NCBI RefSeq assembly: GCF_016107395.1
Contig: NZ_JAAIKO010000005.1
Location: 310,001 to 374,000, forward strand
Origin: Streptomyces fildesensis
Lineage (GTDB): Bacteria; Actinomycetota; Actinomycetes; Streptomycetales; Streptomycetaceae
DNA: 64,000 bases
Reading direction: 5' to 3'
Shown: positions 30,192-41,102 of the stretch, piece after piece
Position numbering within the stretch: position 1 is the first letter of the stretch
How the letters are laid out: every line of letters begins with the position of its first letter
Translations under genes and position numbers: made by a program
The notes under the pieces: generated by a model
Databases searched by the model: none
What the model was told of the DNA's origin: nothing
The model's input: the letters and a program-made list of their open reading frames with translations, nothing else

Positions 30192-30983
30192 ATGTCAGAG
30201 CCATCCACCACCGAAGTCTGCCGCCGCCTCGTCGGCCGTACCGCGGTCATCACCGGCGCCGGCAGCGGCATCGGGCTGGCCACCGCACGCCGCTTCGCCT
30301 CCGAGGGCGCGAACGTGGTCGTCGCCGATATCGACGAGGGGTCGGGCAAGGCCGCGGCCGAGGAGGTCGGCGGGATCTTCGTCAAGGTCGACGTCACCGA
30401 CCCCGAGCAGGTCGAGGCGCTGTTCAGGACGGCGTACGACACCTACGGATCGGTCGACATCGCCTTCAACAACGCCGGGATCTCGCCGCCCGACGACGAC
30501 TCGATCCTCACCACCGGCCTGGACGCCTGGCGCCGGGTCCAGGAGGTCAACCTGACCTCCGTCTACCTGTGCTGCAAGGCCGTGCTGCCGTACATGCAGC
30601 GGCAGGGCAAGGGCTCGATCATCAACACCGCGTCGTTCGTGGCCAAGATGGGCGCGGCCACCTCGCAGATCTCCTACACGGCGTCCAAGGGTGGCGTCCT
30701 GGCCATGACCCGCGAGCTGGGCGTGCAGTTCGCCCGCGAGGGCATCCGGGTCAACGCGCTGTGCCCCGGCCCGGTCAACACCCCGCTGCTCCAGGAGCTG
30801 TTCGCCAAGGACCCGGAGCGCGCCGCCCGCCGGATCGTGCACATTCCGGTGGGCCGCTTCGCCGAGCCGACGGAGATCGCCGCCGCGGTGGCGTTCCTCG
30901 CCAGCGACGACTCCAGCTTCATGACGGCGAGCGAGTTCCTCGTGGACGGCGGCATCGGCGGGGCGTACGTCACCCCGCAGTAG
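30192..30983 (+). CDS. short-chain dehydrogenase/reductase
   Basis: A 263-residue classical SDR. TGAGSGIG (21-28) binds the cofactor, VVADID after strand 2 suggests NAD preference (acidic residue), NNAG follows, and the catalytic Ser/Tyr/Lys occur in INTASFVAK and SYTASKGG; VNALCPGPVNTPLL and the C-terminal FLVDGGIGGAY are typical. It could oxidise the alcohol of a gamma-glutamylated amino alcohol ahead of the aldehyde dehydrogenase. Last gene of the plus-strand operon; a hairpin follows. Confidence 0.9.
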   Translation: MSEPSTTEVCRRLVGRTAVITGAGSGIGLATARRFASEGANVVVADIDEGSGKAAAEEVGGIFVKVDVTDPEQVEALFRTAYDTYGSVDIAFNNAGISPPDDDSILTTGLDAWRRVQEVNLTSVYLCCKAVLPYMQRQGKGSIINTASFVAKMGAATSQISYTASKGGVLAMTRELGVQFAREGIRVNALCPGPVNTPLLQELFAKDPERAARRIVHIPVGRFAEPTEIAAAVAFLASDDSSFMTASEFLVDGGIGGAYVTPQ

Positions 30984-30992
30984 CCGCGGGTT

Positions 30993-31021
30993 CCGCCGCG
31001 CCCGGAGGACGGGTGCGGCGG
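30993..31021 (+). terminator. terminator after the ligase-ALDH-SDR operon
   Basis: An 11-bp stem, CCGCCGCGCCC / GGGTGCGGCGG, with one G-U wobble and a 7-nt loop, lies 10 bp after the SDR stop, between it and the convergent VKOR gene. Confidence 0.6.
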
Positions 31022-31040
31022 GCCTACCGGGCCCCCGGGC

Positions 31041-31679
31041 TCAGATGAGCGTCTTCCAGTACGACCACCAGCGGGTCAGGATCAGCATCGCGATGATGCC
31101 GTACCAGAGCACCGGCACGACCCAGTGGAACTCCAGGACCGCGCTACGCACCCCGGCCGGGACCTTGATGATGCCGTGCTTGATGTTGTGCACGGCCGTG
31201 TACCAGAAGAGCGCGATGGTGACGACCCAGGCCAGGGAGCACCACAGGCACAGGGAGTTGATGTTGTACAGCGACTGGTACTGCAGCCAGGTCACGAACC
31301 CGACGCCGAACAGGGTGCCGGCCTGCAGGCCGAGCCAGAACCAGCCCCGGTAGCGGGCGCCCGCGAGCACACCGACGCCGATGCACACCACGATCGGGTA
31401 GGCGATCAGGCCGATCATCGGGTTCGGGAAGCCGAACGCGTGGGCCTGTTCGCTCTTCATGATGTTGCCGCAGGAGATGATCGGGTTCAGGCTGCAGCCC
31501 GGGACGAAGTTCGGGTCTTCGAGGAGCTTGAACTTGTCCCAGGTGATCACGAAGGACGCGAGCGTGCCGAGCGCGCCGCAGATCACCAGCAGCCACGCGA
31601 AGGGACGTCCCGTCCCGATGGTGTTCCCGGTCTCGCGGTCACCGTCGGTGAGAGTCTGGTCGAGCGCCGAAGTCGTCAT
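31041..31679 (-). CDS. vitamin K epoxide reductase (VKOR) family protein
   Basis: A 212-residue membrane protein with about five hydrophobic helices. The active-site CLWC is at residues 144-147 and the loop cysteines are Cys62 and Cys70 in CSLNPIISCGN, the full four-cysteine set of bacterial VKORs, which reoxidise DsbA-like proteins using quinone. No fused thioredoxin domain is present. No dsb gene is nearby. It is divergent from the ABC ATPase remnant and convergent with the SDR gene. Confidence 0.93.
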   Translation of the reverse strand: MTTSALDQTLTDGDRETGNTIGTGRPFAWLLVICGALGTLASFVITWDKFKLLEDPNFVPGCSLNPIISCGNIMKSEQAHAFGFPNPMIGLIAYPIVVCIGVGVLAGARYRGWFWLGLQAGTLFGVGFVTWLQYQSLYNINSLCLWCSLAWVVTIALFWYTAVHNIKHGIIKVPAGVRSAVLEFHWVVPVLWYGIIAMLILTRWWSYWKTLI

Positions 31680-31833
31680 ATCGCCGTTCCGTAGATCCGT
31701 CGTTATCCCGCGCGACCTTCATTGTGCACCAGTGGCAGGGCCCGCAGGTGCCCGGTGGTCCATCGAACGGTGGACACGGGAGTGTCCTCCTGGTCGTCCC
31801 CCGCGGCGCGTGCCCAGGAGGATTCCTACCGGC

Positions 31834-32211
31834 ATGGGAAACGAGGCGGTGCGGGTGCGGGGCCTCCGCAAGCGGTACGGCGAGGTCACCGCGGTCGACG
31901 GAGTCGATCTCGACATCGAACGCGGCGAGGCGTTCGGGATCCTGGGCCCCAACGGGGCGGGCAAGAGCACGACGGTCGAGATCCTGCAGGGGCACCGGTC
32001 GGGGGACGGCGGCGAGGTGACCGTGCTGGGCGAGGACCCGGACCTGGCCGGCCGCGCCTGGCGCTCACGGGTCGGCATCGTCTGGCAGGACGAGTCGGCG
32101 CCGGCGGAGCTGACCCTCCGCGAGAGCGTGCGGCACTTCGCGCGGTACTACCCGCGACCGCGCGATCCGGCGGAGGTCATCGCCCTGGTCGGTCCGGAGG
32201 ACAAGGCCGGT
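31834..32211 (+). pseudogene. truncated ABC transporter ATP-binding protein gene (N-terminal remnant)
   Basis: An AGGAGG site precedes an ATG (31834) opening a DrrA-like ATPase: VRGLRKRYGEVTAVDGVDL, Walker A GPNGAGKST (residues 38-46) and the Q-loop IVWQDESAP (82-90). Similarity continues to about residue 126 (EVIALVGPEDKAG) and then stops before the LSGGQ signature, Walker B and H-loop. The frame then runs into the hisS terminator and the antisense of hisS. No permease partner follows. The rest of the gene appears to have been lost in a deletion with its right end near 32212-32250. Non-functional as an ATPase. Confidence 0.75.
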
Positions 32212-32259
32212 CACCAGCGCGATGCGGCACGGGCTGATCTGACCCCGCGTCCCGCACAG

Positions 32260-32301
32260 GGCGAAGGGCCCGGACAGCGACAGCTGTCCGGGCCCTTCGC
32301 C
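32260..32301 (-). terminator. terminator of hisS
   Basis: A perfect 19-bp stem, GGCGAAGGGCCCGGACAGC / GCTGTCCGGGCCCTTCGCC, with a GACA loop, lies 18 bp past the hisS stop. Confidence 0.85.
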
Positions 32302-32319
32302 GCAGGTCGGAGCAGCGGG

Positions 32320-33582
32320 TCAGGCCAGCTTCTCCTGGAGGGTGGCGACCAGCGCGTCCAGGGCGACCGCCGTCTGCTCACCGCTCCGCATGTCCTTGAG
32401 CTGCACCACGCCCTCGGCCAGATCACGCTCACCGGCCACGATCGCGAAGCGGGCGTCGGCGCGGTTCGCCGACTTCATCGCGTTCTTCAGGCCCTTGCCG
32501 CCGAACGCGAAGTCGGTGGCGATACCCGCCCGGCGCAGCTCGGTGACCGTGCCGAAGAGCGTGCGGCGCGCCTCCTCGCCGAGCGGTACGGCGAACACGT
32601 CGGTCGTCGCGGGCAGTTCGAGCTCGACGCCCTCGGCCTTGAGCGCCAGCACCGTACGGTCCACGCCCAGCGCCCAGCCGACGGACGGCAGCGCGGGGCC
32701 GCCGATCATCTCGGACAGGCCGTCGTACCGCCCGCCGCCGCCGACGGCGGACTGCGAGCCGAGACCGCCGTGCACGAACTCGAAGGTGGTGCGGGTGTAG
32801 TAGTCCAGGCCGCGCACCAGCTTCGGGTCGTCCTCGTACGCCACGCCCGCGGCCGTCAGCAGCTCGCGCACCTGCTCGTGGTACTCCTTGCACGCCTCGC
32901 ACAGGTAGTCACGGAGCATGGGGGCACCGGTCAGCTGCTTCTGCACCGCGTCGCGCTTGTCGTCCAGAACGCGCAGCGGGTTGATCTCCGCCCGGCGCAC
33001 GGTGTCCTCGTCCAGGTCGAGACCGGCCAGGAACTGCTGGAGCGCGGCCCGGTAGACCGGACGGCACTCCTTGTCGCCGAGCGAGTTGAGCAGCACCCGG
33101 AAGTTCTTCAGGCCGAGTGCCTTGTACGCGTCGACGGCCAGGATGATCAGCTCGGCGTCCAGCACCGGGTCCTCGGTGCCGATCGCCTCGGCGCCGACCT
33201 GCGAGAAGTGCCGGTACCGGCCGGCCTGCGGGCGCTCGTAGCGGTAGTACGAGCCCGAGTACCAGAGCTTGACCGGCAGGTTGCCGAGCTTGTGCAGGTT
33301 GTTCTGCAGGGCGGCGCGCAGCACGGAGGCGGTGCCCTCGGGGCGCAGCGCGAGCGTGGTGCCGCCCTTGGTGGTGAGGGTGTACATCTCCTTGCTGACG
33401 ATGTCGGTGGACTCGCCGACGCCGCGGGAGAAGAGTTCGACCGCCTCGAACCCGGGGGTCTCGATATAGCCGTAGCCGGCCCGCTTGAGCGGTGCGGAGA
33501 TCGCCTCGCGCACCGCGAGATACGCCGCGGAGTCCGGCGGGATCAGGTCGTACGTGCCCTTGGGGGCCTGGAAGGTACTCAC
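32320..33582 (-). CDS. hisS: histidine--tRNA ligase
   Basis: Charges tRNA-His. About 420 residues: class II core with [11 protein letters not shown] at the N-terminus, motif 2 around [18 protein letters not shown], the histidine-binding [15 protein letters not shown] and [11 protein letters not shown], and a C-terminal anticodon domain ending [11 protein letters not shown] set the GTG start at 33580-33582, which begins the conserved sequence with AAGG 6 nt upstream. A GTG five codons earlier (33595-33597) would overlap the MBL stop as GTGA and is an equally credible start. Operon with the MBL gene. Confidence 0.96.
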   Translation of the reverse strand: MSTFQAPKGTYDLIPPDSAAYLAVREAISAPLKRAGYGYIETPGFEAVELFSRGVGESTDIVSKEMYTLTTKGGTTLALRPEGTASVLRAALQNNLHKLGNLPVKLWYSGSYYRYERPQAGRYRHFSQVGAEAIGTEDPVLDAELIILAVDAYKALGLKNFRVLLNSLGDKECRPVYRAALQQFLAGLDLDEDTVRRAEINPLRVLDDKRDAVQKQLTGAPMLRDYLCEACKEYHEQVRELLTAAGVAYEDDPKLVRGLDYYTRTTFEFVHGGLGSQSAVGGGGRYDGLSEMIGGPALPSVGWALGVDRTVLALKAEGVELELPATTDVFAVPLGEEARRTLFGTVTELRRAGIATDFAFGGKGLKNAMKSANRADARFAIVAGERDLAEGVVQLKDMRSGEQTAVALDALVATLQEKLA

Positions 33583-33593
33583 AGGAAGCCTTG

Positions 33594-34304
33594 TCACAAT
33601 CCTCGTCGCGGAGCCGGTGAACCGGCTCCGAAGCCGCGGGCCGCTTCCCCCAGGTAGGGGTTGGCGGCGCGCTCGCGGCCGATGGTCGTCTGGGGGCCGT
33701 GGCCGGACAGCACCACGGTCGAGTCGTCGAGCGGCAGGCACACCCGCGCCAGCGACTCCATCAGCTCGTCCGCGGAGCCACCGGGCAGGTCGGAGCGTCC
33801 GACGGAGCCGGCGAACAGCAGGTCGCCCGAGAAGAACACCGACGGCACGTCGGAGGTCTCGGGAAGCCTGAAGGTCACCGACCCCTTCGTATGGCCCGGC
33901 GCGTGCGAGACGGTGAACTCCAGGCCGGCCAGCCCGAGGGCGGCGCCGTCGGTCAGCTCCCGGACGTCGTCGGGTTCCCCGATCGTCAGCTCGCCCAGCA
34001 GCTGCTGCCCGATGGAGCGCCCCAGGGCCTTCTCCGGGTCGCTCATCATGTAGCGGTCCCGGGGGTGGATCCAGGCCGGGACGTCATGGGCCCCGCAGAC
34101 CGGCACGACGGACGCCACATGGTCGAGGTGGCCATGGGTGAGGATGACGGCGACGGGCTTGAGGCGATGCTTGGCGAGCGTGTCCTCGACGCCCTGGGTC
34201 GCTTGGTGACCCGGGTCGATGATCACGCACTCCTCACCGGCGGCGGGGGCGACCACATAACAATTGGTCCCCCAGGCCCCGGCGGGGAACCCGGCAATAA
34301 GCAC
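33594..34304 (-). CDS. metallo-beta-lactamase fold hydrolase (glyoxalase II-like)
   Basis: A 236-residue cytoplasmic MBL-fold protein. The dinuclear site motif LTHGHLDHV, later [12 protein letters not shown] and [15 protein letters not shown], and the final [15 protein letters not shown] supply all metal ligands, as in glyoxalase II-like hydrolases. The physiological thioester is unknown. GTG start with AAGGA upstream. It immediately precedes hisS and is divergent from the cyclophilin gene across 218 bp. Confidence 0.9.
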   Translation of the reverse strand: MLIAGFPAGAWGTNCYVVAPAAGEECVIIDPGHQATQGVEDTLAKHRLKPVAVILTHGHLDHVASVVPVCGAHDVPAWIHPRDRYMMSDPEKALGRSIGQQLLGELTIGEPDDVRELTDGAALGLAGLEFTVSHAPGHTKGSVTFRLPETSDVPSVFFSGDLLFAGSVGRSDLPGGSADELMESLARVCLPLDDSTVVLSGHGPQTTIGRERAANPYLGEAARGFGAGSPAPRRGL

Positions 34305-34522
34305 GTTCGTCCTTCTGTCGTCCGCGGAGCTGTCGGCAGCTCACGAGCCTACCGGCGCGGGAGTGGCCGCCGCGAACCCGTATCGTCCCGCAGGTGCGCC
34401 TGTGCGTGGCGCGCGGGTACTGGACTGCGGGCCGGGTGGGGCGCGAAGATCTGCCGCACGCGGATTCACGTTCGAGATGACGTTTTCGAGAAGACTGAAG
34501 CAGAAGACCGGGAGACGGCGAA

Positions 34523-35347
34523 GTGGTCACCAAGGAACAGCGGCGGCGACAGCTCGCCCGAGAGAAGTTCGAGCGGCAGCAGCAGCGCAGGACCGCGGAG
34601 CAGTCCAAGGCCCGCCGGCGCAACAGCGTGATCGCCGCCGTGGTGGCCGTCGTGGTGGCCGCCGGCGCCACCGCGTACGCGACGGGCAGCCTGGACGGCA
34701 AGGAGAAGTCGAAGACCGACGCGGCCGCCAGTCCGTCGGCCACGACGCCTTCCAAGGCGCCGGACCCGTGCGCCAAGCCGGGCGCGGGCACCCCGGGGAA
34801 GCAGCAGTGGAAGACCGAGCCGGCGATGGACATCGACAAGAGCGCGAAGTACACCTTCACGCTCCAGACCACCTGCGGTGACATCGCGATGGCGCTGGAC
34901 GCGGCGAAGGCGCCGGCCACCGTGAACTCGTTCAAGTTCCTCGCCGACAAGGGCTTCTTCGACCACACCAAGTGCCACCGGCTCACCGCCGACAACATCT
35001 TCGTCCTGCAGTGCGGCGACCCGACCGGTACCGGCCAGGGCGGCCCCGGCTACACGATTCCGGACGAGAACCTCAAGGACCCGGCCGTCGCGAAGGGCAC
35101 CTACCCGGCGGGCACGATCGCGATGGCGAACACCGGGCAGCCGCACACCGGCGGCAGCCAGTTCTTCCTGGTCTACAAGGACAGCCCGCTGCCGGCGTCC
35201 TACACGCCCTTCGGCACCATCGGCGCCGACGGCATGAAGGTGCTGCAGAAGATCGCGGCGGCGGGCGCGGCGGCCCCCGACGCCCAGCAGAACACCGCCC
35301 CGAACGCGACCGTGGTGATCAACAAGGCGGTCGTGAAGCAGTCGTGA
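34523..35347 (+). CDS. membrane-anchored cyclophilin-type peptidyl-prolyl isomerase
   Basis: A 274-residue protein: basic cytoplasmic segment (1-33, rich in Arg/Gln), one transmembrane helix (SVIAAVVAVVVAAGATAYA, about 35-53), a Ser/Thr/Pro linker and an extracellular cyclophilin domain (about 105-270). TLQTTCGDIAMALDAAKAPA opens the domain, FDHTKCHRL carries the active-site-region residues, and GGSQFFLVYKDSPLPASYTP is the classical cyclophilin core. Probably assists folding of exported proteins. GTG start with GGAG 8 nt upstream. Not cotranscribed with hisS, which is on the other strand. Confidence 0.92.
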   Translation: MVTKEQRRRQLAREKFERQQQRRTAEQSKARRRNSVIAAVVAVVVAAGATAYATGSLDGKEKSKTDAAASPSATTPSKAPDPCAKPGAGTPGKQQWKTEPAMDIDKSAKYTFTLQTTCGDIAMALDAAKAPATVNSFKFLADKGFFDHTKCHRLTADNIFVLQCGDPTGTGQGGPGYTIPDENLKDPAVAKGTYPAGTIAMANTGQPHTGGSQFFLVYKDSPLPASYTPFGTIGADGMKVLQKIAAAGAAAPDAQQNTAPNATVVINKAVVKQS

Positions 35348-35520
35348 ACCCCTGATGAGCCGGGCCCCGGCGGTAAATTTCGCGTGTGCTGGATGCGGAC
35401 AGCCGGGGCGCCGGTCGCCTATGTTGGCGTTGGACCGGTCAGGGCGCAGCCCGGCCGGAGGAAACTGTGAACGATGCCCGCGAGCCGGAAAGCGGCCGGG
35501 CATCACGTGGAGGAGGCGCT

Positions 35521-36750
35521 GTGAGCAGCGACCCATGGGGCCGCGTCGATGAGACGGGGACCGTGTACGTGCGTACGGCCGACGGGGAGCGGGAGGTCGG
35601 TTCGTGGCAGGCGGGGTCTCCGGATGAGGCACTGGCCTACTTCGAGCGCAAGTACGAGGGGCTTGTCGTCGAGATCGGCCTCCTCGAGCGGCGGGTGAAG
35701 ACCACCGACCTCGCGCCCAAGGACGCGCTGACCGCGATCGAGCACCTTCGGGCGTCGGTCACCGAGGCGCACGCGGTGGGCGACCTGGCGGCGCTCGCCA
35801 CACGGCTGGACGCACTCGTCGGGCTGGTGGAATCGCGCCGCGAGGAGCGCAAGGTCGCGAAGGCGAAGGCGACCGACGAGGCCAAGGTGGCCAAGGAGGA
35901 GCTGGTCGCGGAGGCCGAGGGGCTGGCCGAGAGCGAGCAGTGGCGGACCGCGGGCGAGCGGCTGCGCGCCCTGGTGGACACCTGGAAGGCGCTGCCGCGC
36001 CTGGACCGCAAGGCCGACGACGAGCTGTGGCACCGTTTCAGCCACGCCCGTTCGGTCTTCTCCAAGCGGCGCAAGGCGCACTTCGCGTCGCTGGACTCCC
36101 AGCGCGAGGAGGCCCGCCGCGCCAAGGAGAAGCTGGTCACGGAGGCGCTGGCGCTGTCGAACTCCACCGACTGGGGTCCGACCGCCGCCCGCTACCGCGA
36201 GCTGATGACGGAGTGGAAGGCCGCAGGCCGCGCGCAGCGCGAGTCCGAGGACGACCTGTGGAACCGCTTCCGCGGCGCCCAGGACCAGTTCTTCCAGGCC
36301 CGCACCGAGGTCTTCAACGAGCGCGACTCCCAGGAGCGGGAGAACCTCGCGCTCAAGGAGGAGCTCGCCATCGAGGCCGAGAAGATCCTTCCGGTGACGG
36401 ATCTCAAGGCGGCCCGTGCGGCGTTCCGCGCGATCAACGAGCGCTGGGAGGCCGTCGGCCATGTGCCGCGCGACGCCCGGCCCCGTATCGAGGCCCGGAT
36501 GCACGCGGTCGAGCGCGCGATCCAGGACTCGGAGGAGAACGAGTGGCGCCGGACGAACCCGGAGGCGCGGGCCCGCGCCGCGGGTCTGACGGGCCAGCTC
36601 CAGGCGGCCGTCGACAAGCTGCGCACCCAGGCCGAGGCCGCCCGGGCCGCGGGCAACGCGTCGAAGGCCGACAAGCTCACCCGTGAGCTCGAGGGCCGGC
36701 AGGCCCTGCTGGACCAGGCCCTGAAGGGCCTGGAGGAGTTCGGCGGCTGA
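35521..36750 (+). CDS. DUF349 domain protein
   Basis: A 409-residue, highly charged and almost wholly helical protein. Four DUF349 repeats are visible, each with a core like EQWRTAGERLRALVDTWKAL or DWGPTAARYRELMTEWKAAG followed by DLWNRFRGAQDQFF. A coiled-coil tail (LRTQAEAARAAGNASKADKL) closes the protein. No catalytic motif; function in actinobacteria unknown. The GTG start has a GGAGGAGG-like site; the frame is open further upstream without family similarity. Convergent with relA, separated by a strong hairpin. Confidence 0.9.
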   Translation: MSSDPWGRVDETGTVYVRTADGEREVGSWQAGSPDEALAYFERKYEGLVVEIGLLERRVKTTDLAPKDALTAIEHLRASVTEAHAVGDLAALATRLDALVGLVESRREERKVAKAKATDEAKVAKEELVAEAEGLAESEQWRTAGERLRALVDTWKALPRLDRKADDELWHRFSHARSVFSKRRKAHFASLDSQREEARRAKEKLVTEALALSNSTDWGPTAARYRELMTEWKAAGRAQRESEDDLWNRFRGAQDQFFQARTEVFNERDSQERENLALKEELAIEAEKILPVTDLKAARAAFRAINERWEAVGHVPRDARPRIEARMHAVERAIQDSEENEWRRTNPEARARAAGLTGQLQAAVDKLRTQAEAARAAGNASKADKLTRELEGRQALLDQALKGLEEFGG

Positions 36751-36780
36751 GCAGGCCCTGAGGCCCGCACCGCACGACGA

Positions 36781-36817
36781 AGCGGCCCCGGTACGGATCT
36801 TCCGTACCGGGGCCGCT
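36781..36817. terminator. bidirectional terminator between the DUF349 gene and relA
   Basis: A perfect 17-bp stem, AGCGGCCCCGGTACGGA / TCCGTACCGGGGCCGCT, with a TCT loop. It sits between convergent 3' ends and can serve both. Confidence 0.85.
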
Positions 36818-36828
36818 CGCGTACGGGC

Positions 36829-39258
<2,430 letters not shown>

Positions 39259-39307
39259 GAGCACTCCTCACGCGGGTGGGAGCACCCATGGTATCGATCT
39301 GTGGCAG

Positions 39308-39343
39308 GAGGCGGGCGCCCGGTGGTTTCCGGGCGCCCGCCTC
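39308..39343 (-). terminator. terminator of apt
   Basis: A perfect 15-bp stem, GAGGCGGGCGCCCGG / CCGGGCGCCCGCCTC, with a TGGTTT loop, between the apt stop and relA. It implies that relA also has its own promoter in the remaining short gap. Confidence 0.8.
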
Positions 39344-39384
39344 CGGGCGGTGCTGTGGTGCCGCAGGGCGCTGTGCCTGTGGTG

Positions 39385-39945
39385 TCAGACGATGATCAGT
39401 GCGTCCAGCGGGGCGCCCGCGAGGGCGGTGGAGAGCCGTTCGCGGCCCTTGAGGAAGCCGAGCTCCAGCAGGACCGCGACCCCGGCCACCTCCGCGCCGG
39501 TCCGCCGGATGAGCTCCAGCGAGGCCTCGGCGGTGCCGCCGGTGGCCAGCACGTCATCGATGACCAGGACCCGGTCGCCGGGGGCGAGGGCGTCCTGCTG
39601 CACCTCTATCTCGGCGCTGCCGTACTCCAGCTCGTAGCGCTGCGACAGCGTCGCGCCGGGCAGCTTGCCCGCCTTGCGCACGGGCACGAAGCCGAGGTGG
39701 GCCCGGGCCGCCGCGGGGGCGGCGAGGATGAACCCGCGCGCCTCCAGTCCGGCGACCTTGGTGGCGCCATGGCGCGCGCAGAGCACGGCCAGGGCGTCCA
39801 CCAGGGCGTTGAACGCGTCGGGGTCGGCCAGCAGCGGGGTGATGTCCTTGAACATCACACCCGGCTGCGGGTAGTCCGGCACGTCCCGGATCCGGCCGAG
39901 CAGCTGCTCGCGCAGCGCTTCGGCGCCGGCCGCGGTCGCCGTCAC
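39385..39945 (-). CDS. apt: adenine phosphoribosyltransferase
   Basis: Salvages adenine to AMP with PRPP. The 186-residue protein has IRDVPDYPQPGVMFKDITPL, AGLEARGFILAAPAA, the flexible loop GATLSQRYELEYG and the PRPP motif VLVIDDVLATGGTA. GTG start overlaps the secF stop by 4 bp (GTGA). The secD-secF-apt-relA order is conserved in actinobacteria. Confidence 0.96.
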   Translation of the reverse strand: MTATAAGAEALREQLLGRIRDVPDYPQPGVMFKDITPLLADPDAFNALVDALAVLCARHGATKVAGLEARGFILAAPAAARAHLGFVPVRKAGKLPGATLSQRYELEYGSAEIEVQQDALAPGDRVLVIDDVLATGGTAEASLELIRRTGAEVAGVAVLLELGFLKGRERLSTALAGAPLDALIIV

Positions 39946-41102
39946 CGCCGCTTCCCGGAAGGACGGTTCTTGCCACGGTTGCGGGCGGCCTGGGGACGCT
40001 GGCCGACCACACCGCCGGCGGCGGCACGGTCGCCGTCCTCCGGCTCGTCGTCCTCGGCGTCCTCGGCGGCGGCGACGTCCTCACGGGCGCGCCGGTCCTC
40101 GTCGGCCGGGTCCACGCCCTTGGCGGCGTCGGCCTTGCGCTTGGCCAGCACGCGCTTCTTGAGGGCCTTGATCTCCGGGTCGCGCTCCTTGAAGTCCGCG
40201 ACCAGCGGGGTCGCGATGAAGATCGAGGAGTACGCACCGGCGGTGAGGCCGACGAAGAGCGCGAGCGCGATGTCGTTGAGGACACCGGCTCCGAGGATGC
40301 CGCCACCGATGAACAGCAGGGCACCGACGGGGAGCAGCGCGACGACCGTGGTGTTGATGGAACGCACCAGGGTCTGGTTCAGGCTGCGGTTGGCCAGCTC
40401 GCTGTACGTGTAGCGGGTCTGCTTGGTGATGCTGCGGGTCGTCTCCTTGAGACCGTCGAAGACGACGACGGTGTCGTAGAGGGAGTAACCGAGGATCGTC
40501 AGCAGACCGATCACGGTGCCCGGGGTGACCTCGAAACCGACGAGGGCGTAGACGCCGACGGTGATCGTGAGGTCGTGGATCAGGGCGACGAGGGCGGCGA
40601 TGGCCATCCGCCACTCGAAGGCGATGGCGAGATAGATCACCACCAGGATCATGAAGATGATCAGGCCGGTGAAGGCCTTCTTCGAGATCTCCTCACCCCA
40701 GCTGGGGCCGACGATCTGTGCGTCGATCTTGGTCGAGCCGCCGAGGTCGGTGGCGACCTGCTCCTGAATGGTCTTCGACTCCTCGGTGGAGATGTCGCTG
40801 ACCTGGATCCGGACGCCGCCGTTGCCGAGCTTCTGCACGGTGGCGACATGACCGCCGGTGTGGCCGGCGATCTTGTTCTGCACGTCGGTGACCGAGTACG
40901 GCGTCTTGCCGGTGGTGAAGACCGCGCCACCGGAGAACTCGATGCCGAGCTTGAGGCCGTTGATCGCCAGGCCGGCGATGGCCACGATCGTGATCAGGAT
41001 CGAGACGCCGTACCAGAGGTTGCGCTTGCCGACGAAGTCGTAGGCGATCTCGCCACGGTGCAGCCGGTGTCCGAGCTGTCCGAGATTACCGAGCTTGGAC
41101 AT
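39942..41102 (-). CDS. secF: protein translocase subunit SecF
   Basis: Partner of SecD in proton-driven late steps of Sec export. The 386-residue protein has six predicted helices, the short periplasmic P1-like domain after helix 1 (LGIEFSGGAVFTTG), and conserved LTITVGVYALVGFEVTPGTV, LGYSLYDTVVVFDGLKET and RSINTTVVALLPVGALLFIGG. The cytoplasmic C-terminus is long, acidic then basic (AEDEPEDGDRAAAGG-like, ending GKNRPSGKRR). ATG overlaps the secD stop by one base. Confidence 0.96.
   Translation of the reverse strand: MSKLGNLGQLGHRLHRGEIAYDFVGKRNLWYGVSILITIVAIAGLAINGLKLGIEFSGGAVFTTGKTPYSVTDVQNKIAGHTGGHVATVQKLGNGGVRIQVSDISTEESKTIQEQVATDLGGSTKIDAQIVGPSWGEEISKKAFTGLIIFMILVVIYLAIAFEWRMAIAALVALIHDLTITVGVYALVGFEVTPGTVIGLLTILGYSLYDTVVVFDGLKETTRSITKQTRYTYSELANRSLNQTLVRSINTTVVALLPVGALLFIGGGILGAGVLNDIALALFVGLTAGAYSSIFIATPLVADFKERDPEIKALKKRVLAKRKADAAKGVDPADEDRRAREDVAAAEDAEDDEPEDGDRAAAGGVVGQRPQAARNRGKNRPSGKRR

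Noticed and set aside
31459-33657. 732-codon plus-strand frame containing the ABC ATPase start
   Set aside because: Beyond about 32211 it is only the antisense of hisS; only the N-terminal ATPase remnant is real.
34328-34343. Small hairpin GAGCTG-TCGG-CAGCTC between the MBL and cyclophilin genes
   Set aside because: Only 6 bp and in a divergent promoter region, so neither a terminator nor a recognisable operator.
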